This document shows, piece by piece, positions 12,367 to 24,000 of a DNA stretch of 64,000 nt (its first letter is position 1; every line of letters begins with the position of its first letter). The DNA comes from Solen grandis. Lineage: Eukaryota > Mollusca > Bivalvia > Adapedonta > Solenidae. The notes under the pieces were generated by a model, which had not been told where the DNA came from, did no database searches, and worked only from the letters and a program-made list of their open reading frames with translations. The stretch lies in the NCBI GenBank assembly GCA_021229015.1, contig CM037783.1:59867746-59931745 (forward strand). The letters run 5' to 3'. The translations under genes and the position numbers were made by a program.

Positions 12367-12970
12367 CTCTAAAATTGTAATGCAGTATCAACATCATTCT
12401 CTTTATTTTGAATATATTGAAGTTGATTATATTTTTGATGACCACTCACATGTCAAACAGTAGAAAAATATATACAAAATTTCTTTTCTCCTTGTCAATA
12501 AATAAGGGACTTCCCTGGATGGATTTTGAGGTTTTTATTCTCTGTTTGAGAAACAGGCCGTGGGTCACCAACCTTAGACCTCTTTTTTTTATCAGAGATG
12601 ACATCTCTACAGCTTGCTCTCAGTCTATGAATATATACATAAATAATGTGGGAGCGGGTTTAATAGGACAAATCTGAAAGCCTCTGTAGAATGTAATTGA
12701 GTCAGATGGATTTTGATTTATTGATATTTTATTCTCCCGTTGTGATGTAAATTCACTGAATTGTTTCCTTACAATTTAATAGAGGCCAATTCTATGCTTA
12801 CAACATCTGACATACTATAATATATATATAACTCACTGGTTCAAATCACTTTAAAGTCACTCAGAGTTTTCATGTGAAGACGCTTGTGAGGTCAATTATT
12901 CTACCCTGATACCTTTGAGCAGAGTTTTGGAGCAAATTACTGGTAGGTGGCAGAGCCCATTTTCCTTATA
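12367..12970. other. Non-coding sequence
   Basis: AT-rich, no recognised gene; a short TATATA run near 12822. Confidence 0.5.
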
Positions 12971-12974
12971 TGTA

Positions 12975-14340
12975 TACGAGAGGTGATTCACAAATTTCGA
13001 AACACTTTGTAACAGCGTATAATTTTAAACTGATATGCATTTTACTGTAACAAATGCTCAATATGTGATCCATGCATGTTGTAAATGAGTCTACATCGCT
13101 TTGACCATGACTGCAAGGTTTTATTTATAACTGTTGGTTCTAATTTTTTCCATTCATCCTTTAATGCTCATTTAAGACCTGCCAAAGTGTATTTTTATAC
13201 GCCCATCTTAAGATGGGGCGTATTATGTGAACACTCACGGCGGGCGGGCGGGTGGGCGTGGAACATTTGTTGTCCGGGTTCTAACTTCAATACCGTTTGC
13301 CCAATCCTTTTCCACACATGTGCATGGCCATAATATCTCGGATGAGTTCGATATCCAGCATTATCGCTTGAAAGACTTAAAAGTTATGGCCCTTGACGTA
13401 CACAAAATACTTGAAATTGTGATTGTCCGGGCTCTAACTTCAATACAGTTTGCCCATTTCTTTTCAAAGTTTTCACACATGTGCATGGTCATAATATCGC
13501 GGATGAGTTCAATATCCAGCATTATCGCGTGAATGACTTAAAAGTTATGGCCCTTGACGTACACAAAATACTTGAAATTGTGATTGTCCGGGCTCTAACT
13601 TCAATACAGTTGCCCATTTCTTTTCAAATTTCCACCATGTGCATGGCATAAATCGCGGATGAGTTCATATCAGCATTATCGCGTGAATGCTTAGAAGTTA
13701 TGGCCCTTGAACACTTGCATAAGTCAAAAGAGACATTTTCCTTCAAATTAATGGAAATGTTTCAACATGATTGTTTTAATAAGTTCATTTACTAATGGGA
13801 TTTAGGAGACAATAGCTTGTTTCTCTGAGCTATTTCTGAGAGTCCCCATACTGTGATGGGCGTATTTTGTGGCAGTCCTGACCCTTGTTTACGTTTTTGT
13901 AAACAAATAGCAAAATCCATTGGTGCAGCATCAGGACTTTTGGGCATTCATTCTTCAGGGGTGTACAAAGTTGATTTTTTGTTGATGCAAGTATGCAAGT
14001 GAGTGTTTTGAGGTATGACTGGATGCACTATCCTGGTGGAAGACCATGTCTTTAATTTGGTCTCCAGGAAACATTCTGGGAAGATCTTTATTGACAAAAG
14101 GCTTCAGAACTTTATTGATATAGAAGTCTGAATTGACTTTTACACCTTTATCAATAATACGGATATTCGTTTTAACATGGAAGCTTAACGCCTGCCCAGG
14201 CCATGAATCCTGGAGCAAACGAATCACGTTTTACAAACTTAAGTTTTGAAACATCATGTACTTCTTTACGGTAATAACAAACCCACCAAGATAAAACATT
14301 GCCTCGTCGGTGGTGACAAAATTTTTCCATTTTCAATTGC
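12975..14340 (-). pseudogene. Mariner-like transposase remnant, interrupted by a Helentron-like element
   Basis: Minus strand, in pieces. Near 14320-14240 it reads FVTTDEAMFYLGGF (first catalytic Asp in TDEA); 14200-13955 includes INKVLKPFVNKDLP and FHQDSASSHTS (second Asp); after a frameshift/stop, 13945-13892 reads SPDAAPMDFAICL (third Asp of an SPD motif, about 31-32 residues on). The C-terminus resumes beyond the insertion at 13192 with LAGLK, KDEWKKLEPTVINKTLQSW and HGSHIEHL, stop at 13042. A probable terminal sequence (GAGAGGTGATTCACAAATTT) lies at 12976-12995. The N-terminal helix-turn-helix half and the other end are missing. The copy is inactive. Confidence 0.85.
13193..13889 (+). 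mobile_element. Helentron-like non-autonomous element, family E (inserted in mariner)
   Basis: The 5' end after a T-run is a near-perfect palindrome (ATACGCCCAT-CTTAAG-ATGGGGCGTAT), followed by a GGCGGGCG-rich tract, about three tandem units of some 152-161 bp each containing GTCCGGG and ATCGCGGATGAGTTC, a 3' subterminal GATGGGCGTAT repeat of the hairpin arm, a weak stem-loop and CCCTTGTTT. It splits a mariner transposase remnant at a T-rich site with no target duplication. Confidence 0.82.
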
Positions 14341-14869
14341 TTTTTGATAGGCTAGATTTATAAAAAAAAGAGTGGGTTTTTACCTATTTTATTTGTGTAA
14401 TTATGCAAATACTCACCTTATCTGTAACATGTTATGACACATGACAGAAATTCTTTTATTACCTCCCCTTTATAATTTTGTTGTCATGAGTTATCTCCCC
14501 TGAAAACTACAAAAAAGTGATTTTCTCCATTTTCCTAAAGTTTAGATGTGTTCATGAAATTTGAATCAGAATGTATCTCTCTACCATTAGTTTTCCTAGA
14601 AAATCAAATTTTTCTATTCACAAAAATTGACTTCAATGTTAACTTAAATACAGATTATCTCCCCTACATTAATAAAACCTGGAAAAACTCTCAGTGAAGC
14701 ATTTTTATATTTGGATGTCTATAAAGTGACAAAGTTTCATAGAAATATTTCCATCCAGTGGTAAGATATGGAATATGGGTATTAGGGGGGTTATATCTTA
14801 ATGTTATTTCAAGACAATTAACTTTGGAAAAAGAAGCTAACTTTTGTATTACTTTGCTTGAACTTTTTT

Positions 14870-15917
14870 TGGCTCACGCTATTAGGATCACGCTCTGTCG
14901 GGTGTCCGTCGTGTGTCGTCAGCAATTCGCTTTAAACGACATCTCCTCTGAAAAGAGGAGGAAATTCAATTAAACTTGGCAGGGATGATCCTGGGGTAAA
15001 CTTTCACAAAAGTTGCTAAAATAAACTTGATCCATGTAGAACTCTGGTTTCCATGGCAATGGAAAGAAAAAAAATATGAAAACTTTAAAAATCATCTCCT
15101 TCAAAACTATTGGCCAGATTTCAAAATGGTTAAGTACAGAATGTTCCTTGGGTATCCCTCTACAAAGATTGCTAAAATTATTTTGATCTGTAAAAAAAAC
15201 ATGGCCGCTAGGGGCAGGGCTAATCAGTACAGATGTTCCTTTGGTAACCTTCTACCAAGATTGCTAAAATTATTCCGATTGGGATAAATAATGGCTGCCA
15301 GGGGCGTGGCTAATTTTCCTTATTTGTATATAGTGAAATCTTTAAACAACATCTCCTCATGAACTGCTGGACAGAATTTGATTAAATTTGGCAGGGATGA
15401 TAATTGGGTGAAGCTTCACAAAAGTTGCTAAAATTATTCCGATCCGTAAAAAAACATGGCCACCAGGGGTGGGGCTAATTTGCCTTATATACATGTATGT
15501 ATTGAAATCTTTTAATGACATCCTGAAACTGCTGGACAGAATTTGATTAAATGTGGCAGGGATGATCCTTCCAAGGGTGAAGCTTCACAACAGGTGCTAA
15601 AATTATTCCGATCCGTAAAAAAACATGGCCTCCAGGGGCGGGGCTCATTTGCCTTATGTATATAGTGAAAACTTAAAACAACCTCTCCTGAAACTGCTGG
15701 ACCTGAGAATTTGATAAAACTTGGGTAAAAGTTGCTAAAATAAACTTTTTCATGTAGAACTCTGGTTGTCATGGCAATGGAAAGAAATGAGTTATGAAAA
15801 CTTTAAAAGTCATCTCCTTCAAAACTACTGGCCAGATTTCAAAATGTTTTAGTACAGATGTTCCTTGGGTAACCCTATACTCAGATGAGCGATCCAGGGC
15901 CATAATGGCCCCCCTGT
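14870..15917 (+). mobile_element. Helentron-like element, family B core, degraded 5' end
   Basis: The 5' hairpin is degraded (GGCTCACGCTATTAGGATCACG), followed by GTGTCCGTCGTGTGTCGTC and a leader CAGCAATTCGCTTTAAACGAC. The core has repeated blocks TTGCTAAAATTATT, AACATGGCCGC-AGGGGC-GGGCTAAT and TTCAAAACTA-TGGCCAGATTTC. The 3' end is CTCAGATGAGCGATCCAGGGCCATAATGGCC, then CCCTGTTT. The termini are those of family A but the core is different. Confidence 0.78.
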
Positions 15918-16169
15918 TTCATTTATAAAAGAAAAAAAATTGATATTGATTAGAGAACAAATTCCCTCCATGGCTTGGGTAGTGGTACATGTGGTCATAA
16001 ATATGCGAAGAAAGTTGAGTATTTTTTAAAAAATCCACCTTTCTGGATGACTGTAAAGTGTATCTTGGACACATCCAGGCAAAGTGGATTACAAATATAA
16101 TCATATCTAAGAAACCAGTAGGTGTATTGCAATCAATCTTCACACACAAGTCTTTCTAGGCACAAAACA

Positions 16170-17247
16170 AACCTAGAGAACCAAGAGGGACAACTCTTGA
16201 TTGAATTTTACTCAAATTATGGGCCTTTTTCAACTTAGAAATTTGCGTTAACATTTTTGGTTAAAGTTTTTCTGCAACTTAAGTTAATATCATAACTCTG
16301 TAACCACTTGGTGTATTGGATTTAAACTTTACACAAGTCTTCCTAAGCATGAAACTAACCTGGACAACTCTTGCTAGAATATTACTTAAATTATGGGCCT
16401 TTTTCGACTTAGAAATTTGCATTAACATTTTTGGTTAAAGTTTTTTGCAACTAAATTAATGTCATTACTCAGTAACCCCTTGGTGTATTGGATTTAAACT
16501 TCACACAAGTCTTCCTAGGCATGAAATGGACCTGCAGAACCAAGATGAATAACACTTGCTAGAATTTTACTCAAATTATGGGCCTTTTTCGACTTAGAAA
16601 TTTGCGTTAACTTTTTTGGTTAAAGTTTTTCTGCAACTAAGTTAATATTATTACTCAGTAAGCACTTGGTGTATTGGATTTAAACTTCACACAAGTCTTC
16701 CTAAACATGAAATGGATCTGCAGAACCAAGATGAACAACTCTTGCTAGAATTTTACTCAAATTATGGGCCTTTTTCGACTTAGAAATTTGCGTTTACATT
16801 TTTGATTAAAGTTTTTTGCAACTAATGTCATTACTCAGTAACCCCTTGGTGTATTGGATTTAAACTTCACAAAAGTCATCCCAGACATGAACCAAACCTG
16901 CAGAACCAAAATTTTAATAAATTTAATTAATTAAATTTAATTAATTAAGTTAATAATAATTATTAGATATTTATAGAAAATTAAAAAATTGCATTAACTT
17001 TTTTATTTAATACAATAACTATTATATATTAATTTAAATAATATTTAATTTAACAAGACAACCAACATATCAAATATGAACTTTTCCTTGAATTTTTTTT
17101 TTTTGAATTATGACCTGAGTTTTACTGAGAATTAAAGAGAACATGCTGCTAAATTGAGTCACATAAATTATTTTAATACCACTTTAATACAATGGTATTG
17201 CGTCACTATCAAATACCCGAATAGTCGAGCAAGCTGTCTTTCGGACA
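16170..17247 (+). mobile_element. Helentron-like element, family F; 3' end clear, 5' end not found
   Basis: Tandem units of about 175-186 bp marked by TCAAATTATGGGCC at about 16210, 16385, 16571 and 16756, with AACTTCACACAAGTCTTCCT and ACTTGGTGTATTGGATT. After an AT-only stretch (16915-17060) the element ends with a strong stem-loop AGCTGTC-TTTC-GGACAGCT and CTTGTTTA. No matching 5' hairpin is visible upstream, so it is truncated or decayed. Confidence 0.7.
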
Positions 17248-17887
17248 GCTCTTGTTTAGTTATTGCCCTTTGCTATTTTTCAGGCTAAATTTTTGTCCAG
17301 AGCATAAGCCAAAAAGTATTTGTGATATCAACTTGATACTTCATAGGTGGATAGATTTCATTGAGGAGGAGTGCAGTGCACGAGGATGATAACTCTTCTT
17401 TTCATAATTTTTGAGTTATTGCCCTTTGTTAATTAAGAAAAATAGTTAAGATGAAGGAAAAATCTGTAAGAGGTCACAGTGACCTTAACATTTTACCTGT
17501 AGACCTCAAAATAGGGGAATTAGTAGGTCTTCAAATGGGTTTCATATCTATAATCACTTCAGACATCAGTCGTCATTACAAAATAATTCAAAAAAAAAAA
17601 AAAAGTGCTAATTCGGCAGGGGATGGCCATGTAAACATGGCTCTAGTTTATTTTTAGTAACGTCATGTGATCTAGTGGGATAACATTTTCATTACTTCAG
17701 TAGATAATTTTCAGTTCATTACATTCTTGATGAAGATCATGTGATGATTGAAACTAGTTGGATAAAAGTCTACCTATAATCATTGTTTTTAGTTTGCACC
17801 TCTTGATATCTTTCGCCTGTCTTGTAAGATATTAAGTAAAATCAATTTAAAGCACAACCTGTCATTATACTTTCCTTTGTATTCAAG
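17248..17887. other. TRIC intron end, with old repeat sequence
   Basis: The first part (TTATTGCCCTTTG, recurring at 17254 and 17413) looks like old repeat units. The remainder is intron with a poly-A run at 17590 and the acceptor pyrimidine tract before 17888. Confidence 0.5.
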
Positions 17888-18041
17888 GACAGCCATTCTA
17901 CCGGAAGCACCCGCTGTCCACATGGATGTCGAGTATGTTGCTGTGTTTCGCGGGGAGCATCATCGCCAATCTTCTCTTGGGAGAGCCGGTCATCACACCA
18001 TTCAAGGACCATAGGAGTGTCCTCATGGCATCTGCTGTCTG
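17888..18041 (+). CDS. TMEM38B: TRIC exon 2 (second transmembrane region)
   Basis: The acceptor follows a pyrimidine tract ending ttcaag at 17887; the donor is CTG|GTGAGT at 18042. The 154-nt exon starts with the last two bases of a split codon, encodes QPFYRKHPLSTW and a hydrophobic helix (SSMLLCFAGSIIANLLLGEP), then VITPFKDHRSVLMASAVW with the final Trp split. It aligns with the TRIC-B segment from the KNP-SSW region to the LLASSIW region. A 57-bp copy of its 3' end recurs at 23583-23639. Confidence 0.93.
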
Positions 18042-21000
18042 GTGAGTGCATCATGGTCACAAAAAATGAAACTGTGAAGAAGATTTCACAAAGACTTGAC
18101 CCTTTTCAGCTGAAACCTAGAGAAATTTGACTATAGTGACCAGGACTTTTTTCCCTTTTTATTTGTGGGCATCCTTCCCTCTGAAATTTCTTAAAATTCA
18201 TTCAAAATGTCCTCAAATTTGTAATAGATTACCAGATTTCTTTCCCAGTGTAAAGAAAATGGTCATTTTCCTTCCATATATGGTATTAAAGCCCCTTTCT
18301 AATCATATAAAAAAGGCATGGTAACTACTGTAGACCCAGATCAGCCTTCAAGTATTGTTCAGGCTGATCAGGTTGTATTCTGTTCACAGCTGCATCTTAT
18401 TGACGTTTTTAAGATTCATGAGGAGACAGTTTGATACTTTAGCTTTCTGTTTGATCAGGCTTTACAAGGGCCCAATGATATTGTGTAAATTGGCATTTTA
18501 TTGAATGCTAATTGGGTAAACATCATCTGGTTTTCATATCTCTAAACCATTTAGGAATGTTTGATGTCTGTGCTAGCTTGTCAGCTAACCTCAGTCGCTT
18601 AATACACATTCTAGCATCATTATTTCTGACATGAAAAACAGCATACATCTGTGTAATATACAAAAAAAAAAGCGATAAAATTGCAAATAATCATGTACCC
18701 ATTAGAATTGTCAAACCGCTTCATGTGTGCTGTGAGAGTATCTAAAAATCAATAAACCGTTACTGACTGAATATAAATGAGACACTTGTCAGTGCGCACC
18801 ATACTTTAGTAACAAATGGTTGGTTTTACATAATCGCTCCACACCAGTTCCACTTCAGTACCATGACACAATTCTAACAAGACAAAAAGTGCCTGTCCAT
18901 CAGTATATTTTTCAGTCAGTTTGGAGGGGTGGGGGGTTCTGAATATCTGAGCAATTGATTCTTAACAGAATGTTTAAACCCCTTTAAACTTTGCTTTGAT
19001 TGGGTTAATGTTTTATTGAATGGTTTTGATCACATCAACCTGATATAGTCACCTTGTATCCATTTTATAACAATTGCTTACTGTTTTTTTTTGTTTTGTT
19101 TTTTTATACAAGACTTAAAGTTGAATGAATCCACTAAACCAGATATATCCACAAACCCATTCTTGTAACATAAACATTTTTAAGAGCACTATGTGATAAT
19201 CAGATCTTGCTTGATTAATGTGTCATTATAAAATGTTACTCAGACTCAAGTATGAGACATTTTGTCCTTTGACCTCACCATTTAAAATCCTATCACTGAA
19301 AAAGCAACTTTTAAGTTGTCTTTGTCATCATTTACAATCTTCAGTTAATTTTCCTTAGAATTCATATCTTAAATGTTCAAGTTGTGCCCTACTTCGGAAT
19401 TATTCAATGTCACTTTGTACGACACATTTATGATAATCAGCAAAAGTTGACATGATACATGCCTTGATTTTGAAGGGCAATTGATAATAAGAAATAAGGG
19501 CCATGATATTGTAAACATGACATGAAACAAAATGTTGTCAGATTTCTAGAAGCAACAAACTGAAACTAGGTCCATATGACCCTCGGTCTCATCACAAAAT
19601 CTTATATTGGGCCACATTTAAAAATATGTTAGTTTACCCTCTCCAGACCCTAGATTTTAAGGTTGGGTAGGTAGGTAGGTAGGTAGGTCAAAAGTTGTTG
19701 TTTTTTCCACCAGAACATTTTATTACAGTTTTCTCTGCCAATTAATAATGCTTTATAAATACTATCAGGTTTGCTTTATTAACTTTAAAATGACCTGCAT
19801 TACTTATTAAATATTTAATTATAGATTATACAATATAAATTTTATCCATGTTGGAAACTAAAAATAAACCTGATAGTGTTTAGCATTGTATAAAATGTAA
19901 AAAAAAAAATGTAAAAAGGAATAAAAATCAAATAAAAATGAGTTCAACTTTATTTTTTCAAATCCCAACAACGTAACATCAACTTTCTTATTTCTATTTT
20001 TAAGTATACCACAATGCATTGGATACCACTTGCACCTGCTCGGCTATACTTTTGTCTGTCATGGAACCTGGGAAGCCATCTCCTGTCTGACTGAAATCCT
20101 CGACAAGGTCGTTGAACAGTTGATCTTTTGCTGAAAAAATGTCACATGTCAGAAATAAATATCCTCCTTGGCCCATAAAATATATAAGAAAAAATGTAGT
20201 GAAACCATAATGATACTTATGCATTACAATCAAGTTTCTTATGGACTTGACTTTCAAACATTTTTTTGCAAAATAAATTTTGAGCGATTTAAGATACATG
20301 TATTGCTTTCTCTCAGCCTTTCATTCCTTTTAAAATATAAAAAAGAAAAGTTGTTCCACTTATCCGAAAAGAACCAAGAAATGAATAATTAATAAATTAT
20401 CATTTTTGGATGTCCTACCTGTGAAGTTGTTAGCTGTTTTGTCCTTTAATTTGGGATTTTTAGAAGCAGCACTAGCATTCATCATAACCGTAAATGCAGA
20501 AATTTCTGTTGATCTATCACTGCATTTTGCATCTCTGTTTTCCAGTCCAACATCCCTATCTCTCCTGATTGTGAAAACTGCATATTTTAAGGATTTGTCA
20601 AAGTCCTTGACAATTCCGATCGTTCCGCCATATCATGTGTGAATGAAACTGTTCCAGACAATTTATTTGACAGCAATAGTGTTAGTTTTATGAAACTTGA
20701 AGTCATCTCCATCCAATACATCATGTAAAACATCATTCCACGTCTCCTCCTCATCGAAAGTGTATAGCCGATTGTTACATATATGTTTACTTTCATCCTC
20801 GCATTTGATGGAACACAGACGAACAAAGCGTGAATGATCGACCGTATTCGATCTTTTTTCTCCCTTGCATGTACACTTAAGAATACGACAGAAAGATACA
20901 TATCGGGAACCAGCTTTGAATACTTCCGAGACTTCCGGTCAGAATTAAATATTGACATAACGGTTCCGGAAGGCTCCGGGTTTGTTTGTTGTTTTTTTCA

Positions 21001-24000
21001 ACAAAAAAGAAGATTTTTAGGCCTAAAAAAAACTTTTGGGTCGCCGGCAAATCATCTCAGTTGGGCGGGCGAGGGGAAACAAACATATTTTTAAATGTGG
21101 CCTTGCACATTTTTCAAAACAGTGTTAGCCATACAACCATATAGGGATGTTCACCCAAAATGCCCGACAGGGTCATTCAGATTTTCATGTGAGGAAGCCT
21201 TCCAGCTGGCTTGCGGTAGGTCGGTGGTTATTCTCGGATGCCTCCATGCATTCGGGGTCTTCCTCCACCTATAATTAGCTGGATGTCGCTATATGACTGA
21301 AATACTGTCGCAGTGATGGTAAACTAAAAAAATCAATCAATCACCCAAAATGAGCCATTTGTGTTCCTGGGGTTAAAACTTATGTTTCAAAATCTATCTA
21401 TTTAAGCAGAGTTAAGGCACCAGTCTGTAAATATGATACAAAGTGGGGGCAGTCATGGACATGCACATTTCTTGCATTACCTGCACGGTTTCTTCAGAAC
21501 TGTGAGAACACATTGTATTTATTACACATAATAATCTGCACATGTTGTTAATCACACATCACTGGTATCCTGCAGTACTTTGCAGTTTTCATCTAATAGA
21601 TGCAGCCTAATCTTTTAAGTCTCACTAATGCAGGTATTTTTTATGTCAGGGTTAGTCACAACTTGTGTAGTAAGTATGTCTACTGTTGAATATGTGAGGA
21701 ATTATTTTTGTTAAAAAAAAAAAAAAATTACCTTAACTCTCTGCCATGAAATTTGAAGTTAAAAGGCTGTCTGCAGATAATTGTTCACTGCATAAAAAGG
21801 ACAAGTTTGAATTCATTTTTATACGCCGCCGGAGGCGGTCGTATATTGGCGTCATCTTCTCCGTCTGTCCGTCCGTCCGTACGTTCGTACGTCCGTACGT
21901 CCATATCTTGTGAACGCAACTCCTCCTACGTTTCTGAATGAATCTTTTCAAAACTTGGTCAATGTCATTACTATAATGGGTAGATGCATGAAGTGGCGAT
22001 TTTCCGGTTCATTGATTTTTACAAGATTTGTGTCCCTTTGAAACTTAGTCTCTGTAGCTGAATGATATTGCAGCCTTGTGAACGCAACTCCTCCTACATT
22101 TCTGAATGAATCTTTTCAAAACTTGGTCAGTGTCATTACTATAATGGGTAGATGTGCATGAAGTGGCGATTTTCCGGTTCATTGATTTTTACATGATTTG
22201 TGTCCCTTTGAAACTTAGTCTCTGTAGTGAATGATATTGCAGCCTTGTGAAGCAACTCCTCCTACATTTCTGAATGAATCTTTTCAAAACTTGGTCAATA
22301 TCATTACTATAATGGGTAGATGTGCATGAAGTGGTGATTTTATGGTTCATTGATTTTTACATGATTTGTGTCCCTTGAAACTAAGTCTCTGTAGCTGTTT
22401 GATATTGCAGCCTTGTGAATGCAACTCCTCCTACATTTCTGAATGAATCTTTTCAAAACTTGGTCAATATCATTACTATAATGGGTAGATGTGCATGAAG
22501 TGGTGATTTTCCGGTTCATTGATTTTTACAAGGTTTGTGTCCCTTGAAACTTAGTCTCTGTAGCTGAATGATATTGCAGCCTTGTGAACGCAACTCCTCC
22601 TACATTTCTGAATGAATCTTTTCAAAACTTGGTCAATATCATTACTATAATGGGTAGATGTGCTTGAAGTGGTGATTTTCCGGTTCATTGATTTTTACAA
22701 GGTTTGTGTCCCTTGAAACTTAGTCTCTGTAGCTGAATGATATTGCAGCCTTGTGAACGCAACTCCTCCTACATTTCTGAATGAATCTTTTTATAACTTG
22801 GTCAATGTCATTACTTTAATGGGTAAATGTGCATGAAGTGGCGATTTTATGGTTCATTGATTTTTACAAGATTTGTGTACCTTGAAACTTAGTCTCTGTA
22901 GCTGATTGATATTGCAGCCTTGTGAACGCAACTCCTCCTACATTTCTGAATGAATCTTTTCAAAACTTGGTCAATATCATTACTATAATGGGTAGATGTG
23001 CATGAAGTGGTGATTTTCCGGTACATTAATTTTTGCAAGATTTGTGTCCCCTGAAACTTAGTCTTTTTAGCTGATTGATATTTCAGCTTTGGGAATGCAA
23101 TTTCTTGTATGTTTCTGACCTAATCTTTTCAAAACTTGGGCAATGTCATTACTATACTGGGTAGATATGCACAAAGCAGGGGCTTTGATGTTCATCAATA
23201 TTTGCAATAGTAATGCCTTTCTAAACATGGTCTCTTTAAAACACAACTCAAGTTTCTAAACAGGTAAAAGTGCATAAGGCAAGGATTTTCTGGTACAGTG
23301 ATTTTTGCAAGAGTTATGGGGAGAAAGAAAAAAGGATTCAAATTGATACTGCTATTTGACCTACTGTCATATTGGAAGCATTTTTAGGGTTCTATCTCTG
23401 TTCAGCTAAATTAATTGGTCTTACAGACTTCATTATGAGGTTATGCTTACAGAAATGTTAAAAGCAATAATTAAAAGACCCCTCTTGGTCTTTATATTTT
23501 GTGGCGGCGTATATTGTGGCATCACTGGCACTCTTGTTCCTCTATTATTTTATATGTGTATATGATCTTTTTCAAACATATTTCATCACACCATTCAAGG
23601 ACCATAGGAGTGTCTTCATGGCATCTGTTGTCTGGTGAGACTGACTTCTTCACTGCTTCTTAACCCTTTCCCTCATAGAGGAAACCATAAAAAGACCTAT
23701 GCGAACAGCATAAAACCAGATCAGCCTGCGAGTAACTCGCAGGCTGATCAGGTTTTATGCTGTTTGCTGCTCCTCAGTGGTCTGGAAATGAGGATTTTGT
23801 AATTAAATTTAGTAAGTCTATATGAGGGAAAGGGTTATTCAACCCTGATAGTGAAAAGGAAAGAAGCAGTCTGTTTTAGTGTATTCAGAATGATGGCAGT
23901 GACATAGCAGTAAGCTGAGATATATTAGAATTATTAACAATTATGTTTCAACCTATTTATTTAGGTCATCATCATTATCCAAAAAGAAATTATATGGACA

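Noticed and set aside
17842..18060. Minus-strand open frame of 72 codons over TRIC exon 2
   Set aside because: Shadow of the TRIC exon on the opposite strand; it has no family signature and no splice context.
20406..20642. Plus-strand frame of 78 codons
   Set aside because: It is antisense to the two-exon element gene, whose frame continues across a proper intron.
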